DNA of 64,000 nt from assembly GCF_003129965.1 (NCBI RefSeq), contig NZ_NRCJ01000001.1, positions 1 to 64,000 of the forward strand, in the 5' to 3' direction. Positions 8,278 through 19,038 of the stretch are shown here, one piece after another (position 1 is the stretch's first letter; every line of letters begins with the position of its first letter). Below the pieces are notes generated by a model. That model was not told the origin of the DNA, made no database searches, and was given only the letters and a program-made list of their open reading frames with translations. The position numbers and the translations under genes are program-made. The stretch comes from Aggregatibacter kilianii (GTDB lineage Bacteria; Pseudomonadota; Gammaproteobacteria; Enterobacterales; Pasteurellaceae).

Positions 8278-9331
8278 AGCAAAAATCGGCGTTATCCTTG
8301 CCAATTTAGGCACACCGGATTCGCCTAATCCTAAGGACATTTCCCGCTATCTGTGGCAATTTTTAACGGATCCGCGCGTAGTGGATTTACCCCGCTATAA
8401 ATGGTATCCCTTGCTCAAAGCCATTATCCTGCCATTGCGCTCCAAACGCATTGCGAAAAATTACCGCGCCATTTGGACGGAACAAGGCTCGCCGCTTCTT
8501 GCTATCACGCGACAACAAAAAGATGCCTTGGCGACTTTTCTGCAACAACAAGATCTTAATGTGGAAATTGAAATCGGCATGACTTATGGCAACCCGTCCA
8601 TGGCAAGTGCAGTAGAAAAATTATTGGCGAAACAAGTGGAACGCATTGTGTTATTGCCGCTTTATCCGCAATACAGCAGCACGACCACCGGTGCGGTGTT
8701 TGACGCCTTTGCCGCAGCGTTAAAACCGCATCGCGGTATTGTGCCTTTCGATTTCATTCATTCTTATCAATTAAACCGAGATTATATCGCCGCCCTAATC
8801 GAGTCCTGTAAAGTGCGGTTAAAATCCGATGAGTTTTTGCTGTTCTCTTTCCACGGCATCCCGTTGCGTTATGAAAATACCGGCGATTATTACCGCACCC
8901 ACTGCCAACAAACTGCCGCTGCCGTAGCACAAGGTTTAGGTTTAAACGAAAAACAATGGGGCGTCACTTTCCAATCCCGTTTCGGCAAAGAAGAATGGCT
9001 GCAACCGTACACCGACGACTTTCTCAGCGGCGCAGCAAAACAAGGCATTGAAAATATCGCCGTCATCTGCCCGGGCTTTGCTGCCGATTGTTTGGAAACT
9101 CTAGAAGAAATCGCCGAAGAAAACCGAGAAGTCTTTTTAACCAACGGCGGGCAACGCTATCACTACATCCCCGCGCTCAACGCCGAACCGGCACATATCG
9201 AAATGCTCGGCAAGCTGGTGATGAACATGATCACCAAAATGAAATGCAATAACTGCAACACACCGAACATCAGCGAAATTCCGACCATTGAAGTGCAAAC
9301 TTCAGGCCAGTTAAGTAGCCGCTGTCATTAA
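8270..9331 (+). CDS. hemH: ferrochelatase with Cys-containing C-terminal extension
   Basis: 353 residues. It inserts ferrous iron into protoporphyrin IX, the last step of heme synthesis, at the cytoplasmic membrane face. Visible hallmarks are [12 protein letters not shown] at the N terminus, [13 protein letters not shown], the catalytic His in FHGIPLRY (His195) and the acidic patch [14 protein letters not shown]. The enterobacterial enzyme is about 320 residues. This protein has about 30 extra, containing CNNC (326-329) and a last Cys at 352, which could bind a metal or an Fe-S cluster. It overlaps the thioesterase gene by eight bases. An uptake signal lies inside the gene near 8812. Confidence 0.95.
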   Translation: MNKAKIGVILANLGTPDSPNPKDISRYLWQFLTDPRVVDLPRYKWYPLLKAIILPLRSKRIAKNYRAIWTEQGSPLLAITRQQKDALATFLQQQDLNVEIEIGMTYGNPSMASAVEKLLAKQVERIVLLPLYPQYSSTTTGAVFDAFAAALKPHRGIVPFDFIHSYQLNRDYIAALIESCKVRLKSDEFLLFSFHGIPLRYENTGDYYRTHCQQTAAAVAQGLGLNEKQWGVTFQSRFGKEEWLQPYTDDFLSGAAKQGIENIAVICPGFAADCLETLEEIAEENREVFLTNGGQRYHYIPALNAEPAHIEMLGKLVMNMITKMKCNNCNTPNISEIPTIEVQTSGQLSSRCH

Positions 9332-9370
9332 CGGCACGGCATATTTTTCAGTAAAATTTAGGAGAACGTT

Positions 9371-9871
9371 ATGAGCAAAGTCACGTTAGCAGGCAATCCC
9401 ATTGATGTTGCCGGCAACTTCCCGGTAGTCGGCGCGCAAGTTGCAGATTTTAGTTTAGTAAACAATGAGTTGGCGGATGTCACGTTGGAAAGTTTTGCGG
9501 GCAGACGCAAAGTGTTAAACATTTTCCCTAGCATCGACACCGGCGTTTGCGCGACCTCCGTTCGTAAATTTAACGAAAAAGCGGCGAATTTGGCAAACAC
9601 CGTGGTGCTTTGCATCTCCGCCGATTTACCGTTTGCTCAAGCCCGTTTCTGCGGTGCAGAAGGCATTGAAAACGCCAAAACCCTTTCCACTTTCCGCAAT
9701 CACGACTTGCACAACACACTCGGCGTTAATATCACCTCCGGTCCGCTTGCCGGATTAACCGCCCGCGCGGTCATCGTGTTAGACGAAAACAACAAGGTTT
9801 TACACAGCGAATTGGTTTCCGAAATTAAAAATGAACCGAACTACGACGCGGCGCTTGCGGTGTTAGCATAA
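9371..9871 (+). CDS. tpx: thiol peroxidase
   Basis: 166 residues, the usual length of atypical 2-Cys peroxiredoxins of the Tpx group. The peroxidatic cysteine lies in [14 protein letters not shown] (Cys60) and the resolving cysteine in [11 protein letters not shown] (Cys94). The enzyme reduces hydrogen peroxide and organic peroxides with electrons from thioredoxin. No Sec signal peptide is visible, so a cytoplasmic location is more likely than the old periplasmic assignment. AGGAG precedes the ATG. It stands 39 bases after hemH and ends in an uptake-signal terminator. Confidence 0.95.
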   Translation: MSKVTLAGNPIDVAGNFPVVGAQVADFSLVNNELADVTLESFAGRRKVLNIFPSIDTGVCATSVRKFNEKAANLANTVVLCISADLPFAQARFCGAEGIENAKTLSTFRNHDLHNTLGVNITSGPLAGLTARAVIVLDENNKVLHSELVSEIKNEPNYDAALAVLA

Positions 9872-9880
9872 TTAATAAAG

Positions 9881-9940
9881 AAAAGTGCGGTGGGTTTTTT
9901 CGGCGTTTTAAAAACACTTGGAAAATCCACCGCACTTTTT
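9881..9940 (+). terminator. terminator built from inverted uptake signals (tpx)
   Basis: AAAAGTGCGGTGGG pairs with TCCACCGCACTTTT across a 32-base spacer and is followed by a T-run. Both arms contain the uptake signal, a common Pasteurellaceae way to double a DNA uptake site as a terminator. Confidence 0.75.
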
Positions 9941-9953
9941 TGTCGGGTGCTTT

Positions 9954-10027
9954 GATGGCGCACGCTTCACAGCCTGTGCCGATAACCTGTTGATACAAAA
10001 GGCACGCGTTAGGAAACGCGCGCCATC
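9954..10027. repeat. dispersed long palindrome, family A, copy 1
   Basis: This 74-base imperfect palindrome begins GATGGCGCACGC and ends ACGCGCGCCATC, with GGCACGCGTTAGGAAACG on the right arm. Related copies lie at 43440-43510 and 61199-61265, always between genes. No open reading frame is carried. It resembles a REP/MITE-like element. Confidence 0.7.
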
Positions 10028-10038
10028 TTAGATGAAAA

Positions 10039-10113
10039 TGGTGAGCTTGGCGAGTACCGAATTCGCACAGAGCGTTTTATTAAACGCCGTCCTACCAATT
10101 AGACAACAAGCTC
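10039..10113 (-). tRNA. tRNA-like sequence, possibly a degenerate tRNA
   Basis: Read on the minus strand, it folds as a tRNA. The acceptor is GAGCTTG/CAAGCTC with discriminator A and an encoded CCA. The D arm is GTCT-AATTGGTA-GGAC with A14, G18, G19 and A21 in place. The anticodon stem is GCGTT/AACGC, the variable loop has five bases, and the T arm is GCGAA-TTCGGTA-CTCGC. The faults are an anticodon loop of only six bases (TAATAA), an A-C mismatch where G53-C61 is expected, and G instead of A58. The identity therefore cannot be read, and it may be a pseudogene or a divergent tRNA. Confidence 0.5.
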
Positions 10114-10153
10114 ATATTCGTCTGAAAGGTGCGTTTACACGCACCCTACCCGA

Positions 10154-11299
10154 TTAATTTGCCTTCCACTCCCCATTTACCACCGTTCCAATCACTTTGT
10201 AATCATTCGTGAATACCGCAAGGTTGGCGACTTTGCCGGCTTCCACGGAACCTAAACGATCGTCCACGCCGATGGCGCGGGCAGGATAGAGATTACTCAT
10301 GCGAATGGCTTCGGCGAGGGGGATTTCCACATATTCTACGGCGTTTTTAATGGATTCCATCATGGTGATGGACGCACCGGCGATAGTTCCGTTGCCGTCG
10401 TAGCAGCGACCGTCTTTCACATAAATGGTTTTCCCCACGAAGGTGAAACTTTCCAATTCCGGGCCAGCGCCTGCGGCGGCGAGGGAGTCGGTGACGATAC
10501 AAAGTTTGTCGCCTTTCACTTTTTTATCAATGCGTACATTGCCGAAATTCACATGCACGCCGTCCACGATAATGCCGGTGTAAACGTCGGAATCCAACAC
10601 CGCACCGACGACACCCATGGCACGACCTGAGCTGATTGGCGACATGGCGTTATGCAAGTGAGTGGCAAAACTTGCGCCTTTATGGAAGGCGGCTTTTGCT
10701 ACCTCATAGGTAGCGTTAGAATGCCCCACAGACACCACAATGCCGCTTTTCACGAAATCAGGGGTGTAATTGATCGTCGGGTTTTCAGCGGCAATAGTCA
10801 GTTTGGTGATCACATCGGCGTTTTCGCAGAGGAAGTCTTTCATTTCCGGCGTAATTTCGCGGATATATTCCGGACGGTGCACGCCTTTTTTCTCTACGCT
10901 TAAATACGGTCCTTCAATATGCAAACCCAGCGCTTGGTTTTTATGCTTGGTTAAATATTCGCGCATAATTTTGACCGCACTTTTAATGCCTTCATCGGGC
11001 GCGGTGATAAAGGTCGGTAAGAAGCTGGTGCAGCCTGACTTCAAATTGGTGGCTTGCATAATTTCCAAGGTTTCCACACTGGTTTGATCGTTAAACATCA
11101 CCCCGCCGCAGCCGTTCAGTTGCAAATCAATGAACCCAGCCGTCAGATTATACCCTTGTAAATCAATGGTTTTAATGCCGCTTTCCAATTCATTTTGTGG
11201 AATGACGGCTTGAATATGTTCGCCTTCAATGACCACAGCGTAATCGCGTAGCACTTCATATTTTGTGTAAATCACACAGTTTGTTAATGCATATTTCAT
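10154..11299 (-). CDS. nagA: N-acetylglucosamine-6-phosphate deacetylase
   Basis: 381 residues, an amidohydrolase TIM barrel. It converts GlcNAc-6-P to glucosamine-6-P and acetate. Metal and substrate motifs visible are LHIEGPYLS, VSVGHSNATY and ATHLHNAMSP, and the general-base Asp is in IVTDSLAAAG. It is the last gene of the minus-strand sialic-acid operon, downstream of nagB. An uptake-signal hairpin lies between the two. Its product is the substrate of NagB. Confidence 0.96.
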   Translation of the reverse strand: MKYALTNCVIYTKYEVLRDYAVVIEGEHIQAVIPQNELESGIKTIDLQGYNLTAGFIDLQLNGCGGVMFNDQTSVETLEIMQATNLKSGCTSFLPTFITAPDEGIKSAVKIMREYLTKHKNQALGLHIEGPYLSVEKKGVHRPEYIREITPEMKDFLCENADVITKLTIAAENPTINYTPDFVKSGIVVSVGHSNATYEVAKAAFHKGASFATHLHNAMSPISSGRAMGVVGAVLDSDVYTGIIVDGVHVNFGNVRIDKKVKGDKLCIVTDSLAAAGAGPELESFTFVGKTIYVKDGRCYDGNGTIAGASITMMESIKNAVEYVEIPLAEAIRMSNLYPARAIGVDDRLGSVEAGKVANLAVFTNDYKVIGTVVNGEWKAN

Positions 11300-11330
11300 T
11301 CTTACCTTCCCAAATTTATCGAAAAAAACA

Positions 11331-11348
11331 ACCGCACTTTCGTGCGGT
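11331..11348 (-). terminator. uptake-signal hairpin between nagB and nagA
   Basis: ACCGCAC-TTTC-GTGCGGT forms a 7-bp stem with a four-base loop in the nagB-nagA gap. There is an A/T-rich run on either side. It may attenuate transcription into nagA or may only be an uptake site. Confidence 0.45.
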
Positions 11349-11354
11349 GTTTAA

Positions 11355-12158
11355 CTATAACACGCTGTGAATGGCTCTTTCTTCCAATTCGGTGAAATAT
11401 TTCACGGTTTTCACTTTCAATTCTTGTAGCGCGGCTTCGTCGCTCACCAAAATAAAGTGGCGATGTAATTGCAACGCGCTGACCGTCCAAAGATGATTCA
11501 CCGAGCCTTCCACGGCAGCTTGCACCGCAAGGGCTTTTTGGTGTCCGGTGGCTAAAATCATCACTTCTTCCGCATCCAACAAAGTCGCCACGCCGATGGT
11601 TAACGCATATTTCGGCACTTTGTTGACATCGTTATCAAAGAAGCGGGAATTGGCGATTAACGTGTCTTTCGTCAAAGTCTTAATGCGGGTGCGGGAACTT
11701 AGAGAAGATGCCGGTTCGTTGAAAGCGATATGCCCGTCAACACCCACGCCGCCCATGAATAAATTGATTTTGCCGTAAGATCTGATTTTTTCTTCGTACT
11801 GACGGCATTCTTCATCATGATCTTCCGTGTTGCCGTTTAAGATATGGATATTTTGCGGCTGAATATCCACATGATTGAAGAAATTGTTGTACATAAAGCT
11901 ATGATAACTTTCAGGATGTTCTTTCGGCAAACCGACGTATTCGTCCATGTTAAATGTCACCACGTGTTTAAAACTCACTTCGCCCGCTTGGTAAAGTTTA
12001 ATCAATTCCTGATAGGTTTTTAACGGTGTGCTGCCGGTCGGCAAGCCCAACACAAAAGGACGATCTTCGGTGGGTTTGAAATGATTGATGCGATCCACAA
12101 TATGACGAGCCGCCCAGCGGCTGACTTGTTGCTCTGTGGTTAGAGGGATAAGACGCAT
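11355..12158 (-). CDS. nagB: glucosamine-6-phosphate deaminase
   Basis: 267 residues. It converts glucosamine-6-P to fructose-6-P and ammonia, the final step from sialic acid into glycolysis. The active-site segments are seen: [15 protein letters not shown] at the phosphate site, NMDEYVGLP (catalytic Asp) and [11 protein letters not shown] (His general base region). The length matches the hexameric allosteric E. coli enzyme. AAGGA precedes the ATG. It follows nanA after a 204-base gap filled with palindromic repeats, and nagA follows it. Confidence 0.97.
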   Translation of the reverse strand: MRLIPLTTEQQVSRWAARHIVDRINHFKPTEDRPFVLGLPTGSTPLKTYQELIKLYQAGEVSFKHVVTFNMDEYVGLPKEHPESYHSFMYNNFFNHVDIQPQNIHILNGNTEDHDEECRQYEEKIRSYGKINLFMGGVGVDGHIAFNEPASSLSSRTRIKTLTKDTLIANSRFFDNDVNKVPKYALTIGVATLLDAEEVMILATGHQKALAVQAAVEGSVNHLWTVSALQLHRHFILVSDEAALQELKVKTVKYFTELEERAIHSVL

Positions 12159-12181
12159 AGTAAATTTCCTTTTATTTCATT

Positions 12182-12258
12182 ACCGTGGGTAGTCATACCC
12201 ACGGTTAGGCATAAGTGTTCCCCTTTGGGGAACTTAAGCGCCAGCCCAAAAGGGGCTG
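12182..12258. repeat. cluster of three small palindromes upstream of nagB
   Basis: Three adjacent hairpins are visible: ACCGTGGGTA/TACCCACGGT (12182-12205), GTTCCCC/GGGGAAC (12218-12234) and AGCCC/GGGCT (12243-12257). They lie in the leader of nagB. On the minus strand they would form a string of stem-loops before the nagB start, which could separate nanA and nagB expression. Confidence 0.6.
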
Positions 12259-12275
12259 AATTATGCGTAACCTCG

Positions 12276-12339
12276 TTGTAGGGTGGGCATGCCTGCCCAC
12301 CAATTTATTTCATGGTGGGTAAGCATACCCACCCTACAA
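12276..12339. repeat. dispersed palindrome, family B, copy 1
   Basis: The outer arms TTGTAGGGTGGG / CCCACCCTACAA enclose two inner hairpins (GGTGGGC/GCCCACC and GGTGGGT/ACCCACC). A related copy lies at 44427-44513. It is non-coding, REP-like and ends at an uptake signal. Confidence 0.7.
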
Positions 12340-12362
12340 GTGCGGTCATTTTTTCGATTAAA

Positions 12363-13241
12363 TTATAAATACTTCGCTTTTAATTCTTTTGCTTTGGCAA
12401 GTTGTTCCGGTGTGGCTTTGGCGGTCATCGGTTCGCGACAATAACCCGCATGTACGCCTTCCAGTTTCAACAACTCTTTGATGGTTAAATACAAACCGTT
12501 CGCCAAAATGCCTTCGATTAAATCGTTGGTCACATGTTGAATTTCCAAGGCTTCTTTAAGTTTGCCGGCTTTGGTTAATTCAAAGATTTGACGCGCGCGA
12601 ACGCCATTGACGTTAAAGGTTGAACCGATGGCACCATCTACGCCTAACGCGGCTGCCGGTAACATCATTTCATCGAAACCCGCCCAGATTAAGTGGTTCG
12701 GGTAGGCTTTTTTCAAGCGTTCCAACAAATAGAAATCGCCAGCGGTGAATTTCACGCCGAGCACTTTCGGATTTTTGTAAAGTTCGCCGAATTGTTCGAT
12801 GCCCATATTCACGCCGGTGAGGAACGGAATGGAGTACACAATCATGTTGTTGCCGGTTTCAGCGATGATGGTGTCGTAATAATGTTTGATTTCAGGGAAG
12901 CTGAATTTGTAGTAGAACGGGGTTACCGCAGACAAACTGTCATAGCCTAATTCTGTGGCGTATTTACCCAATTCCACCGCTTCGTGTAAATTCACGCTAC
13001 CCACTTGCGCGATTAACGCCACTTGATCTTTGGCTTCGTCTTTTGCGATACGGAAGATTTGTTTTTTCTCTTCCGTAGAAAGCATGAAGTTTTCGCCGGT
13101 GGAACCGCCCACATACAAGCCGTCCACTTTCATCTTGTCGATGTTGTAACGAATAATTTCGCGCAACCCTTTTTCATTCACTGAACCATCTTCGTTGAAT
13201 GAAACTAATAATGCACTGAAAATTCCTTTTAAGTTCCGCAT
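12363..13241 (-). CDS. nanA: N-acetylneuraminate lyase
   Basis: 292 residues, a TIM-barrel class I aldolase. It cleaves N-acetylneuraminate into N-acetylmannosamine and pyruvate. The substrate-carboxylate motif VGGSTGENF, the catalytic Tyr ([10 protein letters not shown]) and the Schiff-base Lys in [12 protein letters not shown] are all present. AGGAG precedes the start. It sits nine bases after the regulator gene in the nanE-nanK-regulator-nanA operon, matching the order in H. influenzae. Confidence 0.97.
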   Translation of the reverse strand: MRNLKGIFSALLVSFNEDGSVNEKGLREIIRYNIDKMKVDGLYVGGSTGENFMLSTEEKKQIFRIAKDEAKDQVALIAQVGSVNLHEAVELGKYATELGYDSLSAVTPFYYKFSFPEIKHYYDTIIAETGNNMIVYSIPFLTGVNMGIEQFGELYKNPKVLGVKFTAGDFYLLERLKKAYPNHLIWAGFDEMMLPAAALGVDGAIGSTFNVNGVRARQIFELTKAGKLKEALEIQHVTNDLIEGILANGLYLTIKELLKLEGVHAGYCREPMTAKATPEQLAKAKELKAKYL

Positions 13242-13250
13242 GGTTTTCTC

Positions 13251-14120
13251 CTATTTAATACGTTGTTCTAAAATAACATTAAGTGTCTTTTGCTTGGTTT
13301 TGGTCGCCGCGTCTTGTTCGGCTTGTACCAATAACGCGTAGATCAAATCCAATACAAATAATTGTGCGATTTTCGTGCCGATGGAATCTCCTTGGAGTTT
13401 TCCCTGTTTATTGCCGTTGACTAGCACGAAATCCGCATGTTCGGTAATAGGTGAGCGCAGGCTGTGCGTCAGCGCTACCGTGGTTGCGCCGTTTTGTTTG
13501 GCGATTTTTAACGTGTGGGCAGTTTCCTGCGAATAACCGGAATGACTGATACCAATCGCCACATCCGTCGGTTTCAACAACGCCGCCTGCATATACATAA
13601 AATGGTTATTTCCTGTGGCATCCACCGGCACACCGATACGCATAAATTTATTTTTCGCATCTTCTGCGGTAACACCGGAAGAGCCCACTCCAAATAAAAA
13701 CACCCGTTTGGCTTTTTGAATGGCTTTTACCGCTTGTTCCAGCTGTTGAAAATCCAACAAATTTACGGTTTCATCCATCACTCTGGAAATCGCCACCTGC
13801 AATTTGTGGGCGATTTTTAACGAATCGTCATCAGCGGTAATTTCCGTTTCCAGCACGGTGTCGTCCCGGCTTTCCCGCGCCGTTGCCAGTTCAATGGAAA
13901 ATTCCAGTTTAAAATCGCTGAACCCCTTAAAACCCAAGGTTCGGCAGAAACGCACAAAGGTCGCTTCGCCCACATTTAAATTTGATGCCAGTTCGGAAAG
14001 GGAATATTGCATGACCATTTCCGGCGATTGTGAAATCACGTCGGCAATTTTCTTTTCCGTTTTGGTTAAACTTTGATACAACGCGCTGATGGTGTTAAGT
14101 ACGTTTCCGTTTGTTGCCAT
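13251..14120 (-). CDS. siaR: RpiR-family transcriptional regulator of sialic acid genes
   Basis: 289 residues. An N-terminal RpiR helix-turn-helix (about 1-80, SLSELASNLNVGEATFVRFC) is followed by a SIS sugar-phosphate binding domain (about 125-260, VFLFGVGSSGVTAEDAKNKF and ISHSGYSQETAHTLKIA). H. influenzae SiaR, at the same place between nanK and nanA, represses the nan and sia operons and senses a pathway sugar phosphate. Position and domain make the same role here very likely. Candidate operator repeats lie in the nanE-siaP gap. The ligand is not shown by the sequence. Confidence 0.92.
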   Translation of the reverse strand: MATNGNVLNTISALYQSLTKTEKKIADVISQSPEMVMQYSLSELASNLNVGEATFVRFCRTLGFKGFSDFKLEFSIELATARESRDDTVLETEITADDDSLKIAHKLQVAISRVMDETVNLLDFQQLEQAVKAIQKAKRVFLFGVGSSGVTAEDAKNKFMRIGVPVDATGNNHFMYMQAALLKPTDVAIGISHSGYSQETAHTLKIAKQNGATTVALTHSLRSPITEHADFVLVNGNKQGKLQGDSIGTKIAQLFVLDLIYALLVQAEQDAATKTKQKTLNVILEQRIK

Positions 14121-14129
14121 AAAATCCCC

Positions 14130-15014
14130 CTATACGGCAGCTTGAATCTGCGCCAATGCCCAGGAAGCCGCACCGATAAGCCCCGCATCCTGCCCTAATT
14201 GAGCCGATTCGACGGAACCGCGATACACTTCCGGCATTTGCTGCAAATAGGTTTGCACCAAAGGCAAATAGCCTTCCGCCAGCCCTACGCTGCCGCCGAT
14301 AACCACTTTTTGAACATCCATACCGATCACCAAATCCGCCACCAAATTAGCGATGGCTTTTGCCGAACGTGACACAAGTGCGGTGGCTTTTTCGTCCGTT
14401 TTTCGAAAACGGGCGAAGACTTCTTTCGGATCGCAAGGATCGTCCCATTGTTTGGACACAGCCTCAATGGCGCGTCCCGACGCAATGGCTTCCACACAGC
14501 CCACCCGTCCGCAACCGCACACAGGTCCGTTCGGATCCGCAAGGGTATGTCCGATATGACCGGCAATACCGTTCGGCTCGGTAAGTAATTGGCGATTTAA
14601 AATTAACCCGCCGCCCACGCCGGTGGAGACGGTAATAAAAGCAAAGTTTTGAAGGTTATTTTTATCTTGCAGTTGATATTCCGCATACGTCGCCGCCTGC
14701 GCATCGTTTAATAAATACACGGGCTTGGACGTATGCTTGGAAAGGCTTTCTTTTAATGGAAAGTAGGCTAAACCGCCTAAATTTTTCGGGTTAAGTGCGG
14801 TCAATATTCCTTTATTGATGATGCCCGTTGAGGCAACAGCAACATAATCAAATTGCCCCGCATAATCCGATAATAATTGTGCGAGCGTGTGATGCATTGC
14901 TTCCACCACATTTTCCTGCGGCGTATGAATTTGTTTTCGTTGTGTCACCCGGCTATTTGACACAATGGCAGCGGCGATTTTGGTTCCGCCGATATCTAAG
15001 GCTAAGCAACGCAT
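14130..15014 (-). CDS. nanK: N-acetylmannosamine kinase (ROK family)
   Basis: About 294 residues, starting at the second ATG (MRCLALDIGGTKIAAAI), which is better spaced from GGAG. It phosphorylates ManNAc with ATP. The ATP phosphate loop DIGGTKIAAA, the ROK zinc motif CGCGRVGCVEA and the catalytic Asp region (PVYLLNDAQAATYAE) are present. The gene lies between nanE and the regulator with gaps of 17 and 9 bases, so it is co-transcribed. Two uptake signals (near 14377 and 14796) lie within the coding sequence. Confidence 0.95.
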   Translation of the reverse strand: MRCLALDIGGTKIAAAIVSNSRVTQRKQIHTPQENVVEAMHHTLAQLLSDYAGQFDYVAVASTGIINKGILTALNPKNLGGLAYFPLKESLSKHTSKPVYLLNDAQAATYAEYQLQDKNNLQNFAFITVSTGVGGGLILNRQLLTEPNGIAGHIGHTLADPNGPVCGCGRVGCVEAIASGRAIEAVSKQWDDPCDPKEVFARFRKTDEKATALVSRSAKAIANLVADLVIGMDVQKVVIGGSVGLAEGYLPLVQTYLQQMPEVYRGSVESAQLGQDAGLIGAASWALAQIQAAV

Positions 15015-15031
15015 CATGTTCTCCTTCCTTA

Positions 15032-15733
15032 TTATTTGTCCGCAGATTTGACCGCACTTGCGAACCAGCTGACGATGTGTTCCAAACGGGTCAATGCCGA
15101 TCCGACGGTGACGAAATCCGCACCGATTTCAATGGCGGTTTTGGCAAGTTCGGGTGTGTTATAGCGTCCTTCCGCCATCACTTTGCAGCCTGCCGCTTTC
15201 AAATCTTTAACCAACTGATAGTCCGGCTCGTCAGGCACGGTGCCGCCGGTGTAGCCCGACATGGTGCTGCCCACGATGTCAAAGCCGAGTTTTTGACAGT
15301 ACAGCCCTTCTTCCAAATTGGAGCAATCCGCCATGGCAAGACAGCCCATTTCATGAATTTTTTTGACCGCACTTTCAATATCAACAGGACGCGGGCGGTT
15401 GGTGCCGTCCACCGCGATAATATCCGCGCCGGCGTATGCCAAGTCTTCAATGTCCTGTAAGAATACGGTAATGCGCACCGGGCTGTCCGGAAGATCCCGT
15501 TTGACGATACCGATGATCGGCACGTTCACGGTCGGGCGAACCGCTTTTAAATTGTCCACACCTTCAATGCGTAAACCCGCCGCCCCACCGATAACGGAGG
15601 CCTGCGCCATGGCGGCAACAATTTCCGGCTTATCCATCGGACCGTCATCTACCGGTTGGCAGGAAGCAATTAAGCCATTTTGAATTTTTGCCAATACCTC
15701 TTGATGAGATAATTTTTGAGAGAACTGCGACAT
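15032..15733 (-). CDS. nanE: N-acetylmannosamine-6-phosphate 2-epimerase
   Basis: About 233 residues, starting at [12 protein letters not shown] because GAGGAG lies just upstream; an in-frame upstream ATG has no such site. The TIM-barrel enzyme converts ManNAc-6-P to GlcNAc-6-P, the entry to the nagAB steps. Visible family segments are [39 protein letters not shown]-type [10 protein letters not shown], and [17 protein letters not shown]. It is the first gene of the minus-strand operon and is divergent from siaP. Confidence 0.95.
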   Translation of the reverse strand: MSQFSQKLSHQEVLAKIQNGLIASCQPVDDGPMDKPEIVAAMAQASVIGGAAGLRIEGVDNLKAVRPTVNVPIIGIVKRDLPDSPVRITVFLQDIEDLAYAGADIIAVDGTNRPRPVDIESAVKKIHEMGCLAMADCSNLEEGLYCQKLGFDIVGSTMSGYTGGTVPDEPDYQLVKDLKAAGCKVMAEGRYNTPELAKTAIEIGADFVTVGSALTRLEHIVSWFASAVKSADK

Positions 15734-16961
<1,228 letters not shown>

Positions 16962-17027
16962 CGCTTGTTAGTGTGCCTGTTCACGCAGGCACACACTTCC
17001 CTCCATTAGGATTCAACGGAGTTGAAT

Positions 17028-18878
17028 ATGAAAATCTTTAACAAACTCGAAGAATGGATCGGTGGTGCGTTATTCCTCGTGATATTCTGCATTCTTGTTT
17101 TGCAAATTCTGTTCAGACAAGCCTTCCACTCTCCATTAATTTGGAGTGAAGAACTCGCCAAATTGCTGTTCGTTTATGTGGGTATGCTGGGTATCAGCGT
17201 TGCCATCAGAAAACAAGAACATGTTTATATCGACTTCCTCACCAATTTAATGCCACCGGCAATTAAAAAAATTACCAACTCGTTTGTACAAGTGGTGATT
17301 TTCCTCGGCGTGATTTTCTTTATCCACTTTGGTATCAAAACTTTTGTGGGTGCCAATTTCCCTATTGATGCACTGGGCGGCATTTCCGAAAAATGGATTT
17401 ATGCCTCCTTACCGATCATTTCGGTCTTGATGTTAATTCGCTTCTTCCAAGCACAAGCGGATAACTTCAAAGACAACAAAAGCTATTTGCCGGCAACCTT
17501 TTTCATCGTAAGTGCGGTCATTATTTTAGGTATTTTGTTCACTTACCCTGAATGGTATAAAGCCCTACGCATTGCCGATTACGTTAAATTCGGTTCCAAC
17601 GCGGTCTATGTGGCGTTGGTCTTCTGGCTGGTCATCATGTTCTTGGGCGTGCCGGTGGGTTGGTCATTATTCATCACGACCCTGCTCTATTTCTCCATGA
17701 CCCGTTGGAACGTGGTAAACGCGGCTTCCGAAAAACTCACCATGAGTTTGGACAGCTTCCCGCTCCTTGCCGTACCGTTCTATATTCTCACCGGGATTTT
17801 AATGAACACCGGCGGGATCACCGAACGGATCTTTAACTTCGCAAAAGCCTTACTCGGTCACTACACCGGCGGTATGGGACACGTGAATATCGGTGCAAGC
17901 TTATTGTTCTCCGGTATGTCAGGCTCCGCGCTTGCCGATGCGGGCGGTTTAGGTCAATTGGAAATCAAAGCCATGCGTGACGCGGGCTACGACGATGACA
18001 TTTGCGGCGGTATCACGGCGGCATCCTGTATCATCGGTCCGTTGGTTCCGCCAAGTATCGCCATGATTATTTACGGTGTTATCGCGAACGAATCCATTGC
18101 GAAACTCTTTATTGCCGGTTTTGTGCCGGGCGTATTGGTCACCATTGCGTTAATGGCAATGAACTATTATGTTTCCAAAAAACGCGGTTATCCAAGAACA
18201 CCGAAAGCCACCCGTGCCGAGCTTTGTGCTGCATTCAAAGGTGCATTCTGGGCGATTTTAACCCCGTTATTAATTATCGGTGGGATCTTCTCCGGCTTGT
18301 TTAGCCCGACAGAATCTGCGGTTGTAGCAGCGTTCTACTCCATCATTATCGGTAAATTCGTGTACAAAGAATTAACCCTAAAAATGCTGTTCAACAGCTG
18401 TGTGGAAGCCATGTCCATTACCGGCGTGGTAGCGCTGATGATCATGACCGTCACCTTCTTCGGCGACATGATCGCCCGCGAACAAGTGGCAATGCGCATT
18501 GCCGATGTGTTTGTTGCCGTAGCGGACTCCCCATTAATGGTGTTAGTGATGATCAATGCCTTGTTATTGTTCCTCGGTATGTTCATTGACGCGTTAGCTC
18601 TGCAATTCCTTGTGTTGCCGATGTTGATTCCAATCGCTATGCAATTCGGTATCGACCTCGTATTCTTCGGCGTCATGACCACCTTGAACATGATGATCGG
18701 GATCTTAACACCGCCGATGGGTATGGCATTATTCGTGGTAGCGCGCGTGGGTAACATGTCCGTGTCCACTGTAACCAAAGGGGTGTTGCCGTTCTTAATC
18801 CCGATTTTCTTAACATTAGTATTAATTACCGTTTTCCCGGGCATTATCACGTTCATCCCGAATTTGTTAATACCTTAG
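17028..18878 (+). CDS. siaT: sialic acid TRAP transporter, fused small and large permease
   Basis: About 616 residues, starting at the ATG after CGGAG. The N-terminal DctQ-like part (about 1-165, four membrane helices, including [19 protein letters not shown]) is fused through an extra helix to the DctM-like part (about 195-616, 11-12 helices). The DctM-like part has [11 protein letters not shown], the [12 protein letters not shown] loop and [14 protein letters not shown]. It takes up sialic acid bound by SiaP using a sodium gradient. Fusion of Q and M is typical of Pasteurellaceae sialic acid transporters. The gene follows siaP by 66 bases and ends in an uptake-signal terminator. Confidence 0.96.
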   Translation: MKIFNKLEEWIGGALFLVIFCILVLQILFRQAFHSPLIWSEELAKLLFVYVGMLGISVAIRKQEHVYIDFLTNLMPPAIKKITNSFVQVVIFLGVIFFIHFGIKTFVGANFPIDALGGISEKWIYASLPIISVLMLIRFFQAQADNFKDNKSYLPATFFIVSAVIILGILFTYPEWYKALRIADYVKFGSNAVYVALVFWLVIMFLGVPVGWSLFITTLLYFSMTRWNVVNAASEKLTMSLDSFPLLAVPFYILTGILMNTGGITERIFNFAKALLGHYTGGMGHVNIGASLLFSGMSGSALADAGGLGQLEIKAMRDAGYDDDICGGITAASCIIGPLVPPSIAMIIYGVIANESIAKLFIAGFVPGVLVTIALMAMNYYVSKKRGYPRTPKATRAELCAAFKGAFWAILTPLLIIGGIFSGLFSPTESAVVAAFYSIIIGKFVYKELTLKMLFNSCVEAMSITGVVALMIMTVTFFGDMIAREQVAMRIADVFVAVADSPLMVLVMINALLLFLGMFIDALALQFLVLPMLIPIAMQFGIDLVFFGVMTTLNMMIGILTPPMGMALFVVARVGNMSVSTVTKGVLPFLIPIFLTLVLITVFPGIITFIPNLLIP

Positions 18879-18886
18879 GAGCCAAT

Positions 18887-18926
18887 AAGTGCGGTTGAAA
18901 AACGCTGCGTTTTTTGACCGCACTTT
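18887..18926 (+). terminator. uptake-signal terminator of siaT
   Basis: A nearly perfect 19-base stem (AAGTGCGGTTGAAAAACGC with its complement) is followed by TTTTTT and contains two inverted uptake signals. It would stop the siaPT transcript or reduce read-through to nanM. Confidence 0.75.
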
Positions 18927-19038
18927 TTTCAAAACCAATCCTCTTACCTTCCCTTGTTTACGGAGGGAGTAAAGAGAGACATAAAAAACCTATTCTGCCG
19001 TTTACGAATAGCAACAATAACTCAAAACGAGGTTTATT

